NCBI RefSeq assembly: GCF_000478885.1
Contig: NC_022567.1
Coordinates: forward strand, 310,001 to 374,000
Length of the DNA stretch: 64,000 bases
From: Adlercreutzia equolifaciens DSM 19450
GTDB lineage: Bacteria; Actinomycetota; Coriobacteriia; Coriobacteriales; Eggerthellaceae
Reading direction: 5' to 3'
The notes beneath the pieces were generated by a model, which had not been told where the DNA came from, did no database searches, and worked only from the letters and a program-made list of their open reading frames with translations. Shown here one piece after another: positions 41,815-49,694 of the stretch. The translations under genes were made by a program, and so were the position numbers. Numbering within the stretch: position 1 is the first letter of the stretch; every line of letters begins with the position of its first letter.

Positions 41815-41842
41815 GTGTTTGCTGTTCCTGCGGGGCGCCAAA

Positions 41843-42068
41843 TGGCCAAAAAGTAGCTGCCAGCTGGCAGCTAGGTACCTGTTTTTGACCATGAAGGCTA
41901 TAGCGACGAAATCAGGCTGGCTGCTCGGAAAGTATTCCCAGGTCAGTGCGTCGACGAATATTGGTACAAAGCAAGCCGCCTTTTCGGTTTGCAGCTAACG
42001 ACCGATAATTGACCAAAACGTCGCTTCAAGCTCTTCGAACTTGCAGCTGGCATTCGGAATTTGGCCAT
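41843..42068. repeat. Multi-arm dyad E with perfect 20-bp palindrome
   Basis: Forward arm TGGCCAAAAAGTAGCTGCC (41843-41861) meets an inverted arm ending TTTTTGACCA (41882-41891); the centre TAGCTGCCAGCTGGCAGCTA (41854-41873) is a perfect palindrome. Two more inverted-orientation arms follow: TTTGCAGCT..AATTGACCA (41988-42016) and CTTGCAGCT..ATTTGGCCA (42040-42067). The 280-base gap 41815-42094 holds no gene. It lies at the 3' end of the LysR gene. Confidence 0.75.
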
Positions 42069-42094
42069 TGAGCGCAGCTTTCCCTTGCGCGCGG

Positions 42095-43039
42095 CTACTC
42101 GCTGTCGACCAGGGTGCCTCCTTTGCCATGGTTGAGGATGATCTTGCGGGCGCGGGTGTAAGCGTCCAGGGCCGGCCGCACGCGTTCGTAGTTGTCCTTC
42201 TTGTAGATGGCGTACAGCCGGAAGGCCGCATCGTCGTCGGTCACGGGAAGCACCGTCACGCGGGAGAAATCCGACAGGTAGCGCAGCTGGGGCATGGATG
42301 CCTGCAGGATCATGACGTCTTCCACACCCAGCGGAATAGCGCAGTAGTTCATGTAGGTGCGCCCGAGTACCGCCCGGGTGCGGGGCGTGTAGCCGTGCTC
42401 TTGGCAGACGCGTTCGATGTTGGTCCAGCCCGACAAGGAATAGCCGTCGGCGAATTTCACGAAGCGGTAGCTGCGCAGATCGTCCATGGTCACCGACTTC
42501 ATAGAGGCCAGGGGGCTGTCCATAGAGACCATGGCAACGAAGGGCGAACGAATGAGCGGAATGTAGGCAAGTCCCAAATTATCGAGCTTGTCGAGTTCGG
42601 CATAGGCCAGCAAGATGTCGGCATCGCCTTCCACCAATTGCTCCAGGTAGTTCGTATCGTTCAGGCTGTTGTAGCTGGCAGGAGCCTCGCCCTCGGCGTC
42701 GAGAAACGTTGCGGCAATGGAGGTGATGGAGGCGATGGCGCTATCGGACATGACTCCGTTCACCTTGAGCGGTGTGTGGGTTTGAATGTCGTGGATGCGC
42801 TGCTTGGCGTCGTCATAGGTGTCCACCATTTGCAGGGCGGCAGCAGCGAACACGTTGCCTGATTCGGTGAGCTCGACCCGGCGTCGGTCGCGCTCTAAAA
42901 GCGAGCAGCCGAGCTCCTTTTCCATGGCGACGATATGCTTGGAAAGCGTCGGCTGTGTGAGGTGCAATATCTCTGCCGCTTTGGTGTAGTTCAGTGTCTG
43001 AGACAGCACGATGAACTCGCGCAACAAGCTCAGCTCCAT
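42095..43039 (-). CDS. LysR-family transcriptional regulator
   Basis: 314 residues. The N-terminal winged HTH is typical: MELSLLREFIVLSQTLNYTKAAEILHLTQPTLSKHIVAMEKELG. A LysR substrate-binding domain follows (~90-300) with ADILLAYAELDKLDN and VKFADGYSLSGWT-like segments. Start ATG 43039 has AGGGGGCTTTCC upstream. No divergent target gene: the next gene (43356-44732) ends toward it, so it may act on itself through the palindromes at 43128-43151, or elsewhere. Dyad clusters lie on both sides of the gene (41843-42068 and 43194-43324). Confidence 0.92.
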   Translation of the reverse strand: MELSLLREFIVLSQTLNYTKAAEILHLTQPTLSKHIVAMEKELGCSLLERDRRRVELTESGNVFAAAALQMVDTYDDAKQRIHDIQTHTPLKVNGVMSDSAIASITSIAATFLDAEGEAPASYNSLNDTNYLEQLVEGDADILLAYAELDKLDNLGLAYIPLIRSPFVAMVSMDSPLASMKSVTMDDLRSYRFVKFADGYSLSGWTNIERVCQEHGYTPRTRAVLGRTYMNYCAIPLGVEDVMILQASMPQLRYLSDFSRVTVLPVTDDDAAFRLYAIYKKDNYERVRPALDAYTRARKIILNHGKGGTLVDSE

Positions 43040-43127
43040 GGAAAGCCCCCTTCAAACCCCTTCTGCTTTTCGCGTTATTGACACCATACACCCTAATGGG
43101 CCGAAAGGGCACGGCATCTCCTGCCCC

Positions 43128-43151
43128 ATTCCAAATGGAATAAGCTTATTC
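43128..43151. promoter_or_regulatory. Two overlapping palindromes upstream of the LysR gene
   Basis: ATTCCAAATGGAAT (43128-43141) and GAATAAGCTTATTC (43138-43151), both perfect 14-bp dyads sharing four bases. About 90 bases upstream of the lysR start; likely LysR binding sites. The second contains the ATAAG/CTTAT half-sites seen near other respiratory genes. Confidence 0.6.
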
Positions 43152-43193
43152 GCAGCAGCTGATCAGCAAAGAAATGCCCTTCTGAGTATTGAG

Positions 43194-43324
43194 TAGCCCC
43201 AAATTGACGGTTCTTACGGAAAGAACGTCACTTTGGGGCTAGATATATCTCGAATAATCGAAATTCGTTAACAAGATAGTCACGAATTGACGGTTGTTAC
43301 GTAAGAAGGGTCATTTTGTGGCTA
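43194..43324. repeat. Double dyad F (four arms)
   Basis: Forward TAGCCCCAAATTGACGGTTC (43194) with inverted AAGAACGTCACTTTGGGGCT (43221-43241), then a second pair: CACGAATTGACGGTTGTTAC (43281) with GTAAGAAGGGTCATTTTGTG (43301-43324). The arms of both pairs are clearly related. Between the lysR control region and the 3' end of the ferredoxin gene. Confidence 0.85.
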
Positions 43325-43355
43325 GAAAAAATTCGGGGAAGTAGAGTGACATTCC

Positions 43356-44732
43356 TCACGAGCTGTGTTGCTCGCGGATTTCGCGGCGGCGGGCCTCGCG
43401 GGCTTGGGCGTATTCGCGGCGGGCGGCGGTGTCGAAGGACTTCACCTTGGCCTGGGGTTCCTGCAGGTTGTCCACCTTGATGAAGCGGGCCATGCGGCTG
43501 GCGATGGAGTCCTCGGCACCGGGGTTCCAGCCGATGGGCTGCATGGTGAAGCGGAACTTCTTGCCGCTTAGGAACTCGTCGGCGGAGACTTCCTCGGCTA
43601 CGGTGATGGCTTGCTCCGGGCAGATGGTCTCGCAGAGGCGGCACTGCATGCACAAAGCGCTGCGATGCTCCACGCCGAAGGCGTCGTTGGCGGCGTCGAA
43701 TCGGGTCAGGGCGCCGGTGGGGCAGAACACGGTGCACATGCGGCAGGAGCGGCAGAGTTCCGTGTCGATGGTGACCTGGCCCCAGAGGCGCGTGGTCACG
43801 GTGGGGGCCGCGGGGGTGCCGAGGGCTTTCAGACTGTTGAAGAGGCGCAGGCGACGCTCGGGCACGAAGTGGGGGAGGGTACCGTCAGCCTGCACATGGG
43901 CGAACTGGGGCTCGCGACTGTCTTGTTGCGACTCTCCTGTGGGCGGGGCCACGGGGTACCCTGATTCGCTCAAACAGTCCTCGCTGGCATCTGCCACGGT
44001 GGCGGCGTTCACGGCATTAGTGTCATCCTGAGCGGAGGCCGTAGGCCGGAGTCGAAGGATCTCTCGAGTGTCGGAGGCGTGCTGGAGGCGGATGCGGTCG
44101 ATGGGGGAGGGGGTTCCCAGGGCAGCGAGGAGGGTTTCGGCGGAGACGATGATCTCATCGCTGAGGGCGCCGCCGCAGCGATGAGGGCAACTCTCACAGG
44201 GGCCGCTGATGAGCTGGATGGAACGGGCGCCGCGGGCGGTGGCTTCCACGAGCAGCGACTCGTCCACGCGACCCAGACAGACGACGCCGACAAGGGGCCG
44301 GCCGTCGGAGGTGGCACCTGCAATCTTCCCAGGGACGAAGGAGGGCGCGGTGGCATCGCAGGAGTCTCGCTTCATGCGATTGCCGCTGGCCATTGCAAAG
44401 GCGCGCTCGCAGGCGATGGCCACTCGGCCCTCATTCTCGGCAAGAGCGGCTTCTACGGCGCCGAACAGTTCCTCGTCGGTGGGGTTGGCGGCGGTAAGGC
44501 AGCCGGTGGGGCAGGCCGAGGCGCAGGTTCCGCAACCGATGCACTTCTCAGGGGAGACGACAATGCCCTCTTCGCCCAAGGAGATGGCACCCGTGGTGCA
44601 CACGGCGGCGCAGCGCAGGCATTCCCCGTTGCGGTGGCGCACGAGCACGCAGCGCTGGGGCTCGACCGCAAGCAGCGGTGAATTCATCTCATCGATGAGG
44701 TTGATCATCTGTCCGTGGCGATAGTTAGTCAT
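43356..44732 (-). CDS. Multi-cluster 4Fe-4S ferredoxin protein
   Basis: 458 residues, no signal peptide. N-terminal pair of clusters: CLRCAAVCTTGAI and CIGCGTCASACPTGC. Middle: a domain with VGVVCLGRVDESLLVEATARGA and SGPCESCPHRCGG, similar to F420-non-reducing-hydrogenase/HdrA-type iron-sulfur subunits. C-terminal pair: CRSCRMCTVFCPTGAL and CMQCRLCETICPEQAI. Between ~220 and ~270 two repeat elements (44021-44063 and 43925-43991) are inserted in frame as linker. It starts 8 bases inside the helicase-like gene upstream, so it is last in a four-gene operon with a TorD chaperone. A cytoplasmic electron carrier for molybdoenzyme assembly or reduction is plausible but unproven. Confidence 0.85.
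   Translation of the reverse strand: MTNYRHGQMINLIDEMNSPLLAVEPQRCVLVRHRNGECLRCAAVCTTGAISLGEEGIVVSPEKCIGCGTCASACPTGCLTAANPTDEELFGAVEAALAENEGRVAIACERAFAMASGNRMKRDSCDATAPSFVPGKIAGATSDGRPLVGVVCLGRVDESLLVEATARGARSIQLISGPCESCPHRCGGALSDEIIVSAETLLAALGTPSPIDRIRLQHASDTREILRLRPTASAQDDTNAVNAATVADASEDCLSESGYPVAPPTGESQQDSREPQFAHVQADGTLPHFVPERRLRLFNSLKALGTPAAPTVTTRLWGQVTIDTELCRSCRMCTVFCPTGALTRFDAANDAFGVEHRSALCMQCRLCETICPEQAITVAEEVSADEFLSGKKFRFTMQPIGWNPGAEDSIASRMARFIKVDNLQEPQAKVKSFDTAARREYAQAREARRREIREQHSS
43925..43991. repeat. Repeat P, copy 1 (inside coding sequence)
   Basis: 67 bases closely matching 55277-55343: shared blocks GTTGCGACTC, GGGCGGGGCCACGGGGTACC, TCGCTCA.ACAGTCCTCG and TGG.ATC. Here it is translated, on the minus strand, as part of the ferredoxin linker (EDCLSESGYPVAPPTGES). 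Confidence 0.85.
44021..44063. repeat. TCATCCTGAGC-type repeat inside coding sequence
   Basis: TGTCATCCTGAGCGGAGGCC, then GGCCGGAGTCGAAGGATCT: matches the widespread bacterial REP-like pattern TCATCCTGAGC...AAGGATCT. Read in frame on the minus strand as REILRLRPTASAQDD. Confidence 0.65.
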
Positions 44733-46605
44733 GATAGGACACCCCCGTAATGGCGCGGATGGTTTCGCTGGGGTGCACCTCGCACACGCGCTCGCCTTCC
44801 CGCAGCCGTACCCGATGGATCTTCAGTTGCAACGATTCGGCCTCCGCCAACGGGGCCTCGGTAAAGTACGTGAATAGGAGCGTTGATGCGGCCTTGCCGG
44901 CGCAAGCATAGGTCTTGGCCATTTCGGCAGCCAGCATGGCCGGGCGCTTGTCGCGCTCCATCTGGGCGGGATCGAAATAGCGGCGCGGAAGAACGAGGCC
45001 GTTCACGAGCCCCGCCATGATTACGACACAGGCGGTCTGCCCCGCAAAATCCTCCGGCAGTCCCACGCGCACGCCGTCGCCGACGAAGCCGGGAGAGAGC
45101 ACTCGGTCTTGAACGGCGTCGCACAGGGCTGGCGCTGTGGCCTGCTCGCCCGCATCTTTCGCGGCGGCGCGGAGCAGCGCTGCTCCCTGATCGTCGTCCG
45201 CGCCGACGGCAACGATAGCCGCATCGATCAGCGCGCTTCCCCTGAGGCCCGAAAGGCAGTCGACGATTTCGGCCGCTTCGGCCAAGGCGGTGGTGGCGCT
45301 TGCAGCCTGCTGGCGCAGCAGGGCGCTTTCAGGAGCATCGGCGAAGGCGACGCCTGCGCGGAGGCTTAAGGCGGCATCGCCCGAAGCGACGGCGTTCGCC
45401 AGGGCGCTTTGGGCCAAATAGTCGCCAAAGCCGCACCAGCTGCGCAGGGCGAGCGGGTCTTCTGGATCGGCGGCAAGGCGCAAAAGCGTAAAAGCGCGAG
45501 CGGCCCGGCAGGTATCGGCATGGCGCATATCGCCGCCGAGCGAGGGGCGGGACAGCGGGCTTGCGGCGATGCCCTCCGCCTGAAGCGCTTGGGCGATGCG
45601 CGCGGCCCATTGCCTGGTGGCGGCCGCCACGGCAATGTCTTGGGGTCGCGCCCCGTAAGAGAGGTGGTGGCTCACCAGCGAAACGACGCCTGTCAGTTCG
45701 CTCTTGGGGCGCTCGAAAGCCACCGCCTCGCAGCTTCCCTGGTCGGTGCAGGCGCAGGGCACCGGTCGCGCATCGAGGGCTTCGTCGGCAGCCAGGAGGT
45801 TGACCGCGTCGGTTACCACGCGGCTGAGATGGCTGTAGGCCAGGGTTTCGCGAACGGCGTTGGGGTTGGCGGCAACGAGCTCTTCGATGCCCGAGAAATG
45901 CGGGTAATCTTCCGAGCCGTGCGTGCGGGCGCACGGCTCGCTTGCGACAAGGAGCGCAGTGCGCGCAAGAAGACCCGCGAGGCATTGGGACGCGCGGCTG
46001 GCCATTTGGTAGTCGTCGACGAGAACGTAATCGCGGCGGAAGGCCTCCAGGTCATGGGCGAAGCGCTGGCCGTAATCGAAGGCCGCGCGGGGAAGCTCGC
46101 AGGCGAGGTAGGACTCTCGATGGCGCAAGGAGCCGACGAGCAGGCGAAAGACGCGCTCTTCCTGCTCGTCGTAGAACCAATCGCCGCTCATGGGCTCCAG
46201 GTCGGCCCAGCTGCGGTAGAAGAACTTCAGCATTTCGCTGAGGCGCCGCGGTGCAACCCCGGAGGTTTTCACATCTTCCAGAAGAAGGCGCTCCTCGAAG
46301 CCCATGAGGATGCGGCCCCGCCGACCCGTGCGGGCTTCGGCTTGCGGAGAGGACAGCACGTCGAGCGCGTACAGCGGCAGTGTCGTCACCAAGGGCAGGT
46401 CCTCAAGGGGCACGACCGCCTTAAGGCGCCGCTCGAGGGCGCAGGCCGCAGCGGGGGTGGCGGCGAACAGGATGATTTCTCGCGGCGGCACGCCTTGGGC
46501 CAAAAGATCCAGGACGGCCTCCACAAGCCGTTGGGTCTTGCCGCATCCGACGCGCCCCTCGACGGAGTGCACTTCGGCTGCAGAGGCGTAGGGCGACAGG
46601 TCCAT
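44725..46605 (-). CDS. UvrD/Rep-like helicase family ATPase
   Basis: 626 residues. Walker A GRVGCGKTQRLVEAVLDLL near residue 17, motif-Ia-like IILFAATPAAACAL, Walker B DYVLVDDYQMAS (VDDYQ for the usual VDEfQ), and a C-terminal segment with LTGVVSLVSHHLSYGARPQDIAVAAATRQWAARIAQAL as in UvrD/AddA motif IV regions. The classic late motif 'VHxxKGLE' is not obvious. A Cys cluster CACTDQGSCEAV sits mid-protein. It lies between torD (21 bases upstream) and the ferredoxin gene (8-base overlap), so it belongs to a respiratory maturation operon, an odd setting for a DNA helicase. ATPase function is well supported; helicase activity is not shown. Confidence 0.75.
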   Translation of the reverse strand: MDLSPYASAAEVHSVEGRVGCGKTQRLVEAVLDLLAQGVPPREIILFAATPAAACALERRLKAVVPLEDLPLVTTLPLYALDVLSSPQAEARTGRRGRILMGFEERLLLEDVKTSGVAPRRLSEMLKFFYRSWADLEPMSGDWFYDEQEERVFRLLVGSLRHRESYLACELPRAAFDYGQRFAHDLEAFRRDYVLVDDYQMASRASQCLAGLLARTALLVASEPCARTHGSEDYPHFSGIEELVAANPNAVRETLAYSHLSRVVTDAVNLLAADEALDARPVPCACTDQGSCEAVAFERPKSELTGVVSLVSHHLSYGARPQDIAVAAATRQWAARIAQALQAEGIAASPLSRPSLGGDMRHADTCRAARAFTLLRLAADPEDPLALRSWCGFGDYLAQSALANAVASGDAALSLRAGVAFADAPESALLRQQAASATTALAEAAEIVDCLSGLRGSALIDAAIVAVGADDDQGAALLRAAAKDAGEQATAPALCDAVQDRVLSPGFVGDGVRVGLPEDFAGQTACVVIMAGLVNGLVLPRRYFDPAQMERDKRPAMLAAEMAKTYACAGKAASTLLFTYFTEAPLAEAESLQLKIHRVRLREGERVCEVHPSETIRAITGVSYHD

Positions 46606-46626
46606 GGTCGCGTCCTCCCTTCAGGC

Positions 46627-47394
46627 TTAGGCTGCTACCAGATCGGCGAGCAGGGCGGCGTCCTCTTCCAAAAAGCCCTCGGTCACATTGGCAACGCCCT
46701 GGTAAAAGGTCGTGTCGGCGAACCGACGGGTATCGCTAAGGAACACCGGCACCCAGCTGGCGAGGTGGTCGTCCATGAAGTTGCGCTGGGTGTTGATGAG
46801 TGAGAAGGCGCGCTCTTCGTCGCCGGCGCGCAGGGCCTTCGCCGCCCGGTGAGCCAGAACGCCCATGAACTCCAGCTCCACGGCCACGTGATCCTCGCCG
46901 ACGGTCCAGGACTCGGACTTTTCCAGGCCGCAGGAGCGGTAAATGGCGAGCACCTCGTCGCGGGCATCGCTCATGAGCAGGCGCTTTTCCGAAGTGTAGA
47001 CGGATTCGAAGGGATAGGCCGCCGAATAGGTGTCGATGCCCGAGCCCAGAAACGCGCGGGTATAGTCCACCGACAGCTTCATGAGGGGGTCGACCCAGGC
47101 GTTGGAGAGGTACTTGGCGATCTGGTAATAGCCCTCGTCCATGAGTCCGTTGCCCGAAGAGACGGGGTAATCGGTGTCGTTCAGCTGGGCGAGCAGCGCC
47201 TCGTCAACCTCTTCGCGGAACAGGCGGGCGAGAAAGCTGTAGGTCTCGCTGCGGCTTTCGCAGAGCGCGGCCAGATCTTCGGCGGTCATGACGCCCTCGT
47301 CGTTGGTATCGGTGCCGAGGGCGTCATTCTCGGTGGTTTCGGCAGTCTCGACGATGGTCTCGGCAGCGTCATCTTTGCGGGTCGCGATAGTCAT
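46627..47394 (-). CDS. TorD/DmsD family molybdoenzyme chaperone
   Basis: 255 residues from ATG 47394, which follows GGGAGG; the longer frame upstream overlaps the previous gene and lacks a site. A ~45-residue Thr/Glu/Asp-rich N-terminus precedes the TorD fold: CESRSETYSFLARLFREEVDEALL, VDYTRAFLGSGIDTYSAAYPFESVYTSEKRLLM and ELEFMGVLAHRAAKAL with TQRNFMDDHLASWVP, all standard TorD blocks. It most likely matures the Mo enzyme of 49695-52754. Ten bases separate it from the gene upstream (47405-48232). Confidence 0.88.
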   Translation of the reverse strand: MTIATRKDDAAETIVETAETTENDALGTDTNDEGVMTAEDLAALCESRSETYSFLARLFREEVDEALLAQLNDTDYPVSSGNGLMDEGYYQIAKYLSNAWVDPLMKLSVDYTRAFLGSGIDTYSAAYPFESVYTSEKRLLMSDARDEVLAIYRSCGLEKSESWTVGEDHVAVELEFMGVLAHRAAKALRAGDEERAFSLINTQRNFMDDHLASWVPVFLSDTRRFADTTFYQGVANVTEGFLEEDAALLADLVAA

Positions 47395-47404
47395 GGTTGC
47401 CTCC

Positions 47405-48232
47405 CTAGTTCTCGTTGTCGGCGTGCAGATACGCGCGGCCGTGCTCGGTGGTGGACCACTGGCCCGTCCATTCCACGGCGCCCGCATGCTCGAGTTTGTC
47501 GATGAAGTACATGGCGTAGCGCTTGGGGTTCTGCAGCACCGGTTCGTCGTCCACCACGTCCCCGATCTCACGTAGGCTGGCGCCTCCGTCGCGAGCGCAC
47601 AGCTCAAGGCAGGTGGTGAAGATGGCGCCGTACTGCGGCTCTGTCTCGTACAGGGCGGCGATCATCTCCATCGGGCGATAGCTGTCCAGCTTGGCGGCCC
47701 CTGCCTCGGTCAGGCTCCAGAACACCTCCGGCGCCGGGGCGACGCGCCAGTACTCGACGCCTTCCACTTCCACGCGCAAGGGCTCCTGCTCCACCTCGGC
47801 CAGCGGGGTGCCGTTCTCGTCGGTCTGAGCGATGGCCCCGGCGCGTTCGAGCAAGTTGCACAAGGTCAGCGGCTCGTAGACCGAGTGGTGGTGGCGCTTC
47901 ATCTCGGCGATGACCTCCTCAAGGTCGGCCGTGGGGAGGGGGGATGCGCACGTGCCCATGATGGTGAAGAGCATTTTGTGGAAGGTGGGCATCTGGGCGA
48001 ACAGTGCGTCGATGCGCTCCTCGGCGGTCTCGCCGTTGTCGAAGGCGACCAGGTCGCGCTGGAACTGAGGGGCGGCTTCGGGGTTCGGCATATTGAAGGG
48101 GCCCTCGGCGAGAACCGAGGGGGCCTCATCGTCGGCGTCGGTGTCGTCGTCGAAGGCGAAGGCCTGCAAGGGGTCGAAGTCGGCGGTCAGGTAGCCGTCG
48201 AGTATCTCATCGGTTTCGGTGCGGTCAGTCAT
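47405..48232 (-). CDS. Unrecognised protein of the molybdoenzyme maturation operon
   Basis: 275 residues from ATG 48232 (GGAGGCCCC upstream). No signal peptide or membrane segment. An acidic N-terminal ~70 residues lead into a helical region (AEERIDALFAQMPTFHKMLFTIM) and repeated winged-helix-like units: PTADLEEVIAEMKRHH then LLERAGAIAQ, and ASLREIGDVVDDEP then IDKLEHAGAVEWTGQW. This suggests two wHTH-type modules, perhaps for protein or DNA contact. I do not recognise a named family. It is first in the operon torD - ATPase - ferredoxin, and its promoter region is shared with the divergent gene at 48497. Confidence 0.7.
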   Translation of the reverse strand: MTDRTETDEILDGYLTADFDPLQAFAFDDDTDADDEAPSVLAEGPFNMPNPEAAPQFQRDLVAFDNGETAEERIDALFAQMPTFHKMLFTIMGTCASPLPTADLEEVIAEMKRHHHSVYEPLTLCNLLERAGAIAQTDENGTPLAEVEQEPLRVEVEGVEYWRVAPAPEVFWSLTEAGAAKLDSYRPMEMIAALYETEPQYGAIFTTCLELCARDGGASLREIGDVVDDEPVLQNPKRYAMYFIDKLEHAGAVEWTGQWSTTEHGRAYLHADNEN

Positions 48233-48277
48233 GGGGCCTCCTCGGTGCGAGTTGTGCGGTGCCACGATCTTAACGAG

Positions 48278-48291
48278 GCATAAATTTATGC
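48278..48291. promoter_or_regulatory. GCATAAATTTATGC palindrome
   Basis: Perfect 14-bp palindrome in the divergent gap between 48232 (minus) and 48497 (plus). Contains CATAA/TTATG half-sites as at 49498-49520. Likely regulator binding site for both transcripts. Confidence 0.55.
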
Positions 48292-48496
48292 GTCAAGCCT
48301 GTTCAGAGGCATGTTCTCATGACGATTTGGCTTGGATGATGCTTGCGCGCCATGAGCTTATTCCGATTCGACATGCTGTCAGATTTCCCGTTGACGGCGC
48401 CGCAGCGCGCCCCGATACTGGGCCTCGAAACGCTCCGTCTCGGGCTGGCCTTCGCGGTTGCGCTCGGGACGCATTTGCAGGATGAAGGAGGATGCC

Positions 48497-49348
48497 ATGC
48501 TGCCCAAACCGTCGCTCGTGCTTCAGGTGAGGCTTCGGCCCGAGGAGTACTCGGATACCGCTGCTGTCGAGATCAAGCGCAGCTACATGTACCTGGCCCA
48601 GTCCGTCGTGTCCGAGCTGGACGAAGGCGAACGTGCCGAGGGCAACCTCATGCGTCTGAACGTCCGCCTCATGAAGCCCTTTTGGGATGCGTCCGACCCT
48701 GCTGCTGAACAGCTGTGGCGCGCTTCGTTCATGCCCTGGCTTGTCAACGCCACGCGCAATATGTCCACAGCCATGCACAACTACAACACGGTGCTGCATC
48801 CCCTGGGCGCCGGCAACGTGACCTACCAGTGGGCCGACTTCGACTTCGCCCCCCATGCCGTGCTGCGCCTGAAGGTGGACGACGAAAACCGCATTCCGTC
48901 TGAAGCGCCGGCTCTCTGCGACAAGGTGCGCACGCTTGCCGCCGAGGGCGTCTTCGACGAGAACGTGGCCCGCATCCGCATCCCCTCCCGGGCGAGCATT
49001 GCCGCTCAAGAGGTCGCCTTCGAAGAGGAGCAGGCCTGCTACCGCGCCGCCCTGGCCGCCCAGAATGAGGCGGCCGAAGATGAAGCGGCCGTTCCCGCTG
49101 AAACGGCGGCCGAAGGCGAAGGTTCGTTTGAGGCCGACGAGGCGGCTGTTGTTACTGAAGACATCGAAGAGCTTGGTATCGCTCAGCCCTCCGACTTGGC
49201 GGACGACGCCGCAGCTGACGCGACCACCGAGGCTCCCGAGGGTGCCAGCGAAGTTCTCGCCGAGCCGGTGTTCAGCCTCGATTATTCCATCTGGGGCATC
49301 GAATACACCGACGGCACCGTCGTTGAGCTCGATTCTCGCATTCACTAA
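48497..49348 (+). CDS. Unrecognised protein beside the molybdoenzyme island
   Basis: 283 residues; ATG 48497 has AAGGAGG at ideal spacing. The N-terminal ~165 residues look globular (LVLQVRLRPEEYSDTAAVEIKRS, RASFMPWLVNATRNM, HPLGAGNVTYQWADFDF); a central ~90 residues are very rich in Ala and Glu; the C-terminus returns to a structured SLDYSIWGIEYTDGTVVEL. No signal peptide, membrane segment or known motif. Followed by two strong hairpins, so transcribed alone. Its divergent promoter with the torD operon suggests shared regulation. Confidence 0.7.
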   Translation: MLPKPSLVLQVRLRPEEYSDTAAVEIKRSYMYLAQSVVSELDEGERAEGNLMRLNVRLMKPFWDASDPAAEQLWRASFMPWLVNATRNMSTAMHNYNTVLHPLGAGNVTYQWADFDFAPHAVLRLKVDDENRIPSEAPALCDKVRTLAAEGVFDENVARIRIPSRASIAAQEVAFEEEQACYRAALAAQNEAAEDEAAVPAETAAEGEGSFEADEAAVVTEDIEELGIAQPSDLADDAAADATTEAPEGASEVLAEPVFSLDYSIWGIEYTDGTVVELDSRIH

Positions 49349-49358
49349 GCTTACCCCG

Positions 49359-49402
49359 GCCCGGATCGCGCTTCCCCTCTTCCCCAACCTCACGATCCGG
49401 GC
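49359..49402 (+). terminator. First hairpin after the 48497 gene
   Basis: GCCCGGATCG (49359-49368) pairs perfectly with CGATCCGGGC (49393-49402); followed by GTCTTTCCCC. Confidence 0.6.
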
Positions 49403-49418
49403 GTCTTTCCCCTCCCTT

Positions 49419-49458
49419 GAACGGGCAGGACGCCACCCCTCCGGCGCCCTGCCCGTTC
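49419..49458. terminator. Second hairpin after the 48497 gene
   Basis: GAACGGGCAGG (49419-49429) pairs perfectly with CCTGCCCGTTC (49448-49458), with inner CGCC/GGCG also able to pair. No T-run; may insulate the next operon. Confidence 0.5.
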
Positions 49459-49497
49459 GCATCTCCGACTTTTCCCAGAAGGCAGTACTTGTTCGCC

Positions 49498-49520
49498 GCT
49501 TATGCCGCTGCCGCATAAGC
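49498..49520. promoter_or_regulatory. GCTTATGC-N7-GCATAAGC operator candidate
   Basis: Perfect 8-bp arms at 49498-49505 and 49513-49520, about 175 bases upstream of the molybdoenzyme start. Next to it CAATGCC/GGGCATTG (49520-49540) forms another small dyad, and one more CTTATGCC lies near 49570. Probable site for a LuxR-type activator. Confidence 0.6.
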
Positions 49521-49694
49521 AATGCCGAATGGGCATTGCCAGCCCGTCAACCCGGCATCTTCGGAAATTCCTTATGCCACCCCAAGCGCGTAACGTGTAC
49601 GTCAGAAAAGCTTGCAAGGCGCCCGCTGGCCGCGCCCCAGGGGGACTTCCAAGCTTTCTAAAGAGAGAACCCGAAAGAAGAGAAGGAGGATGAA

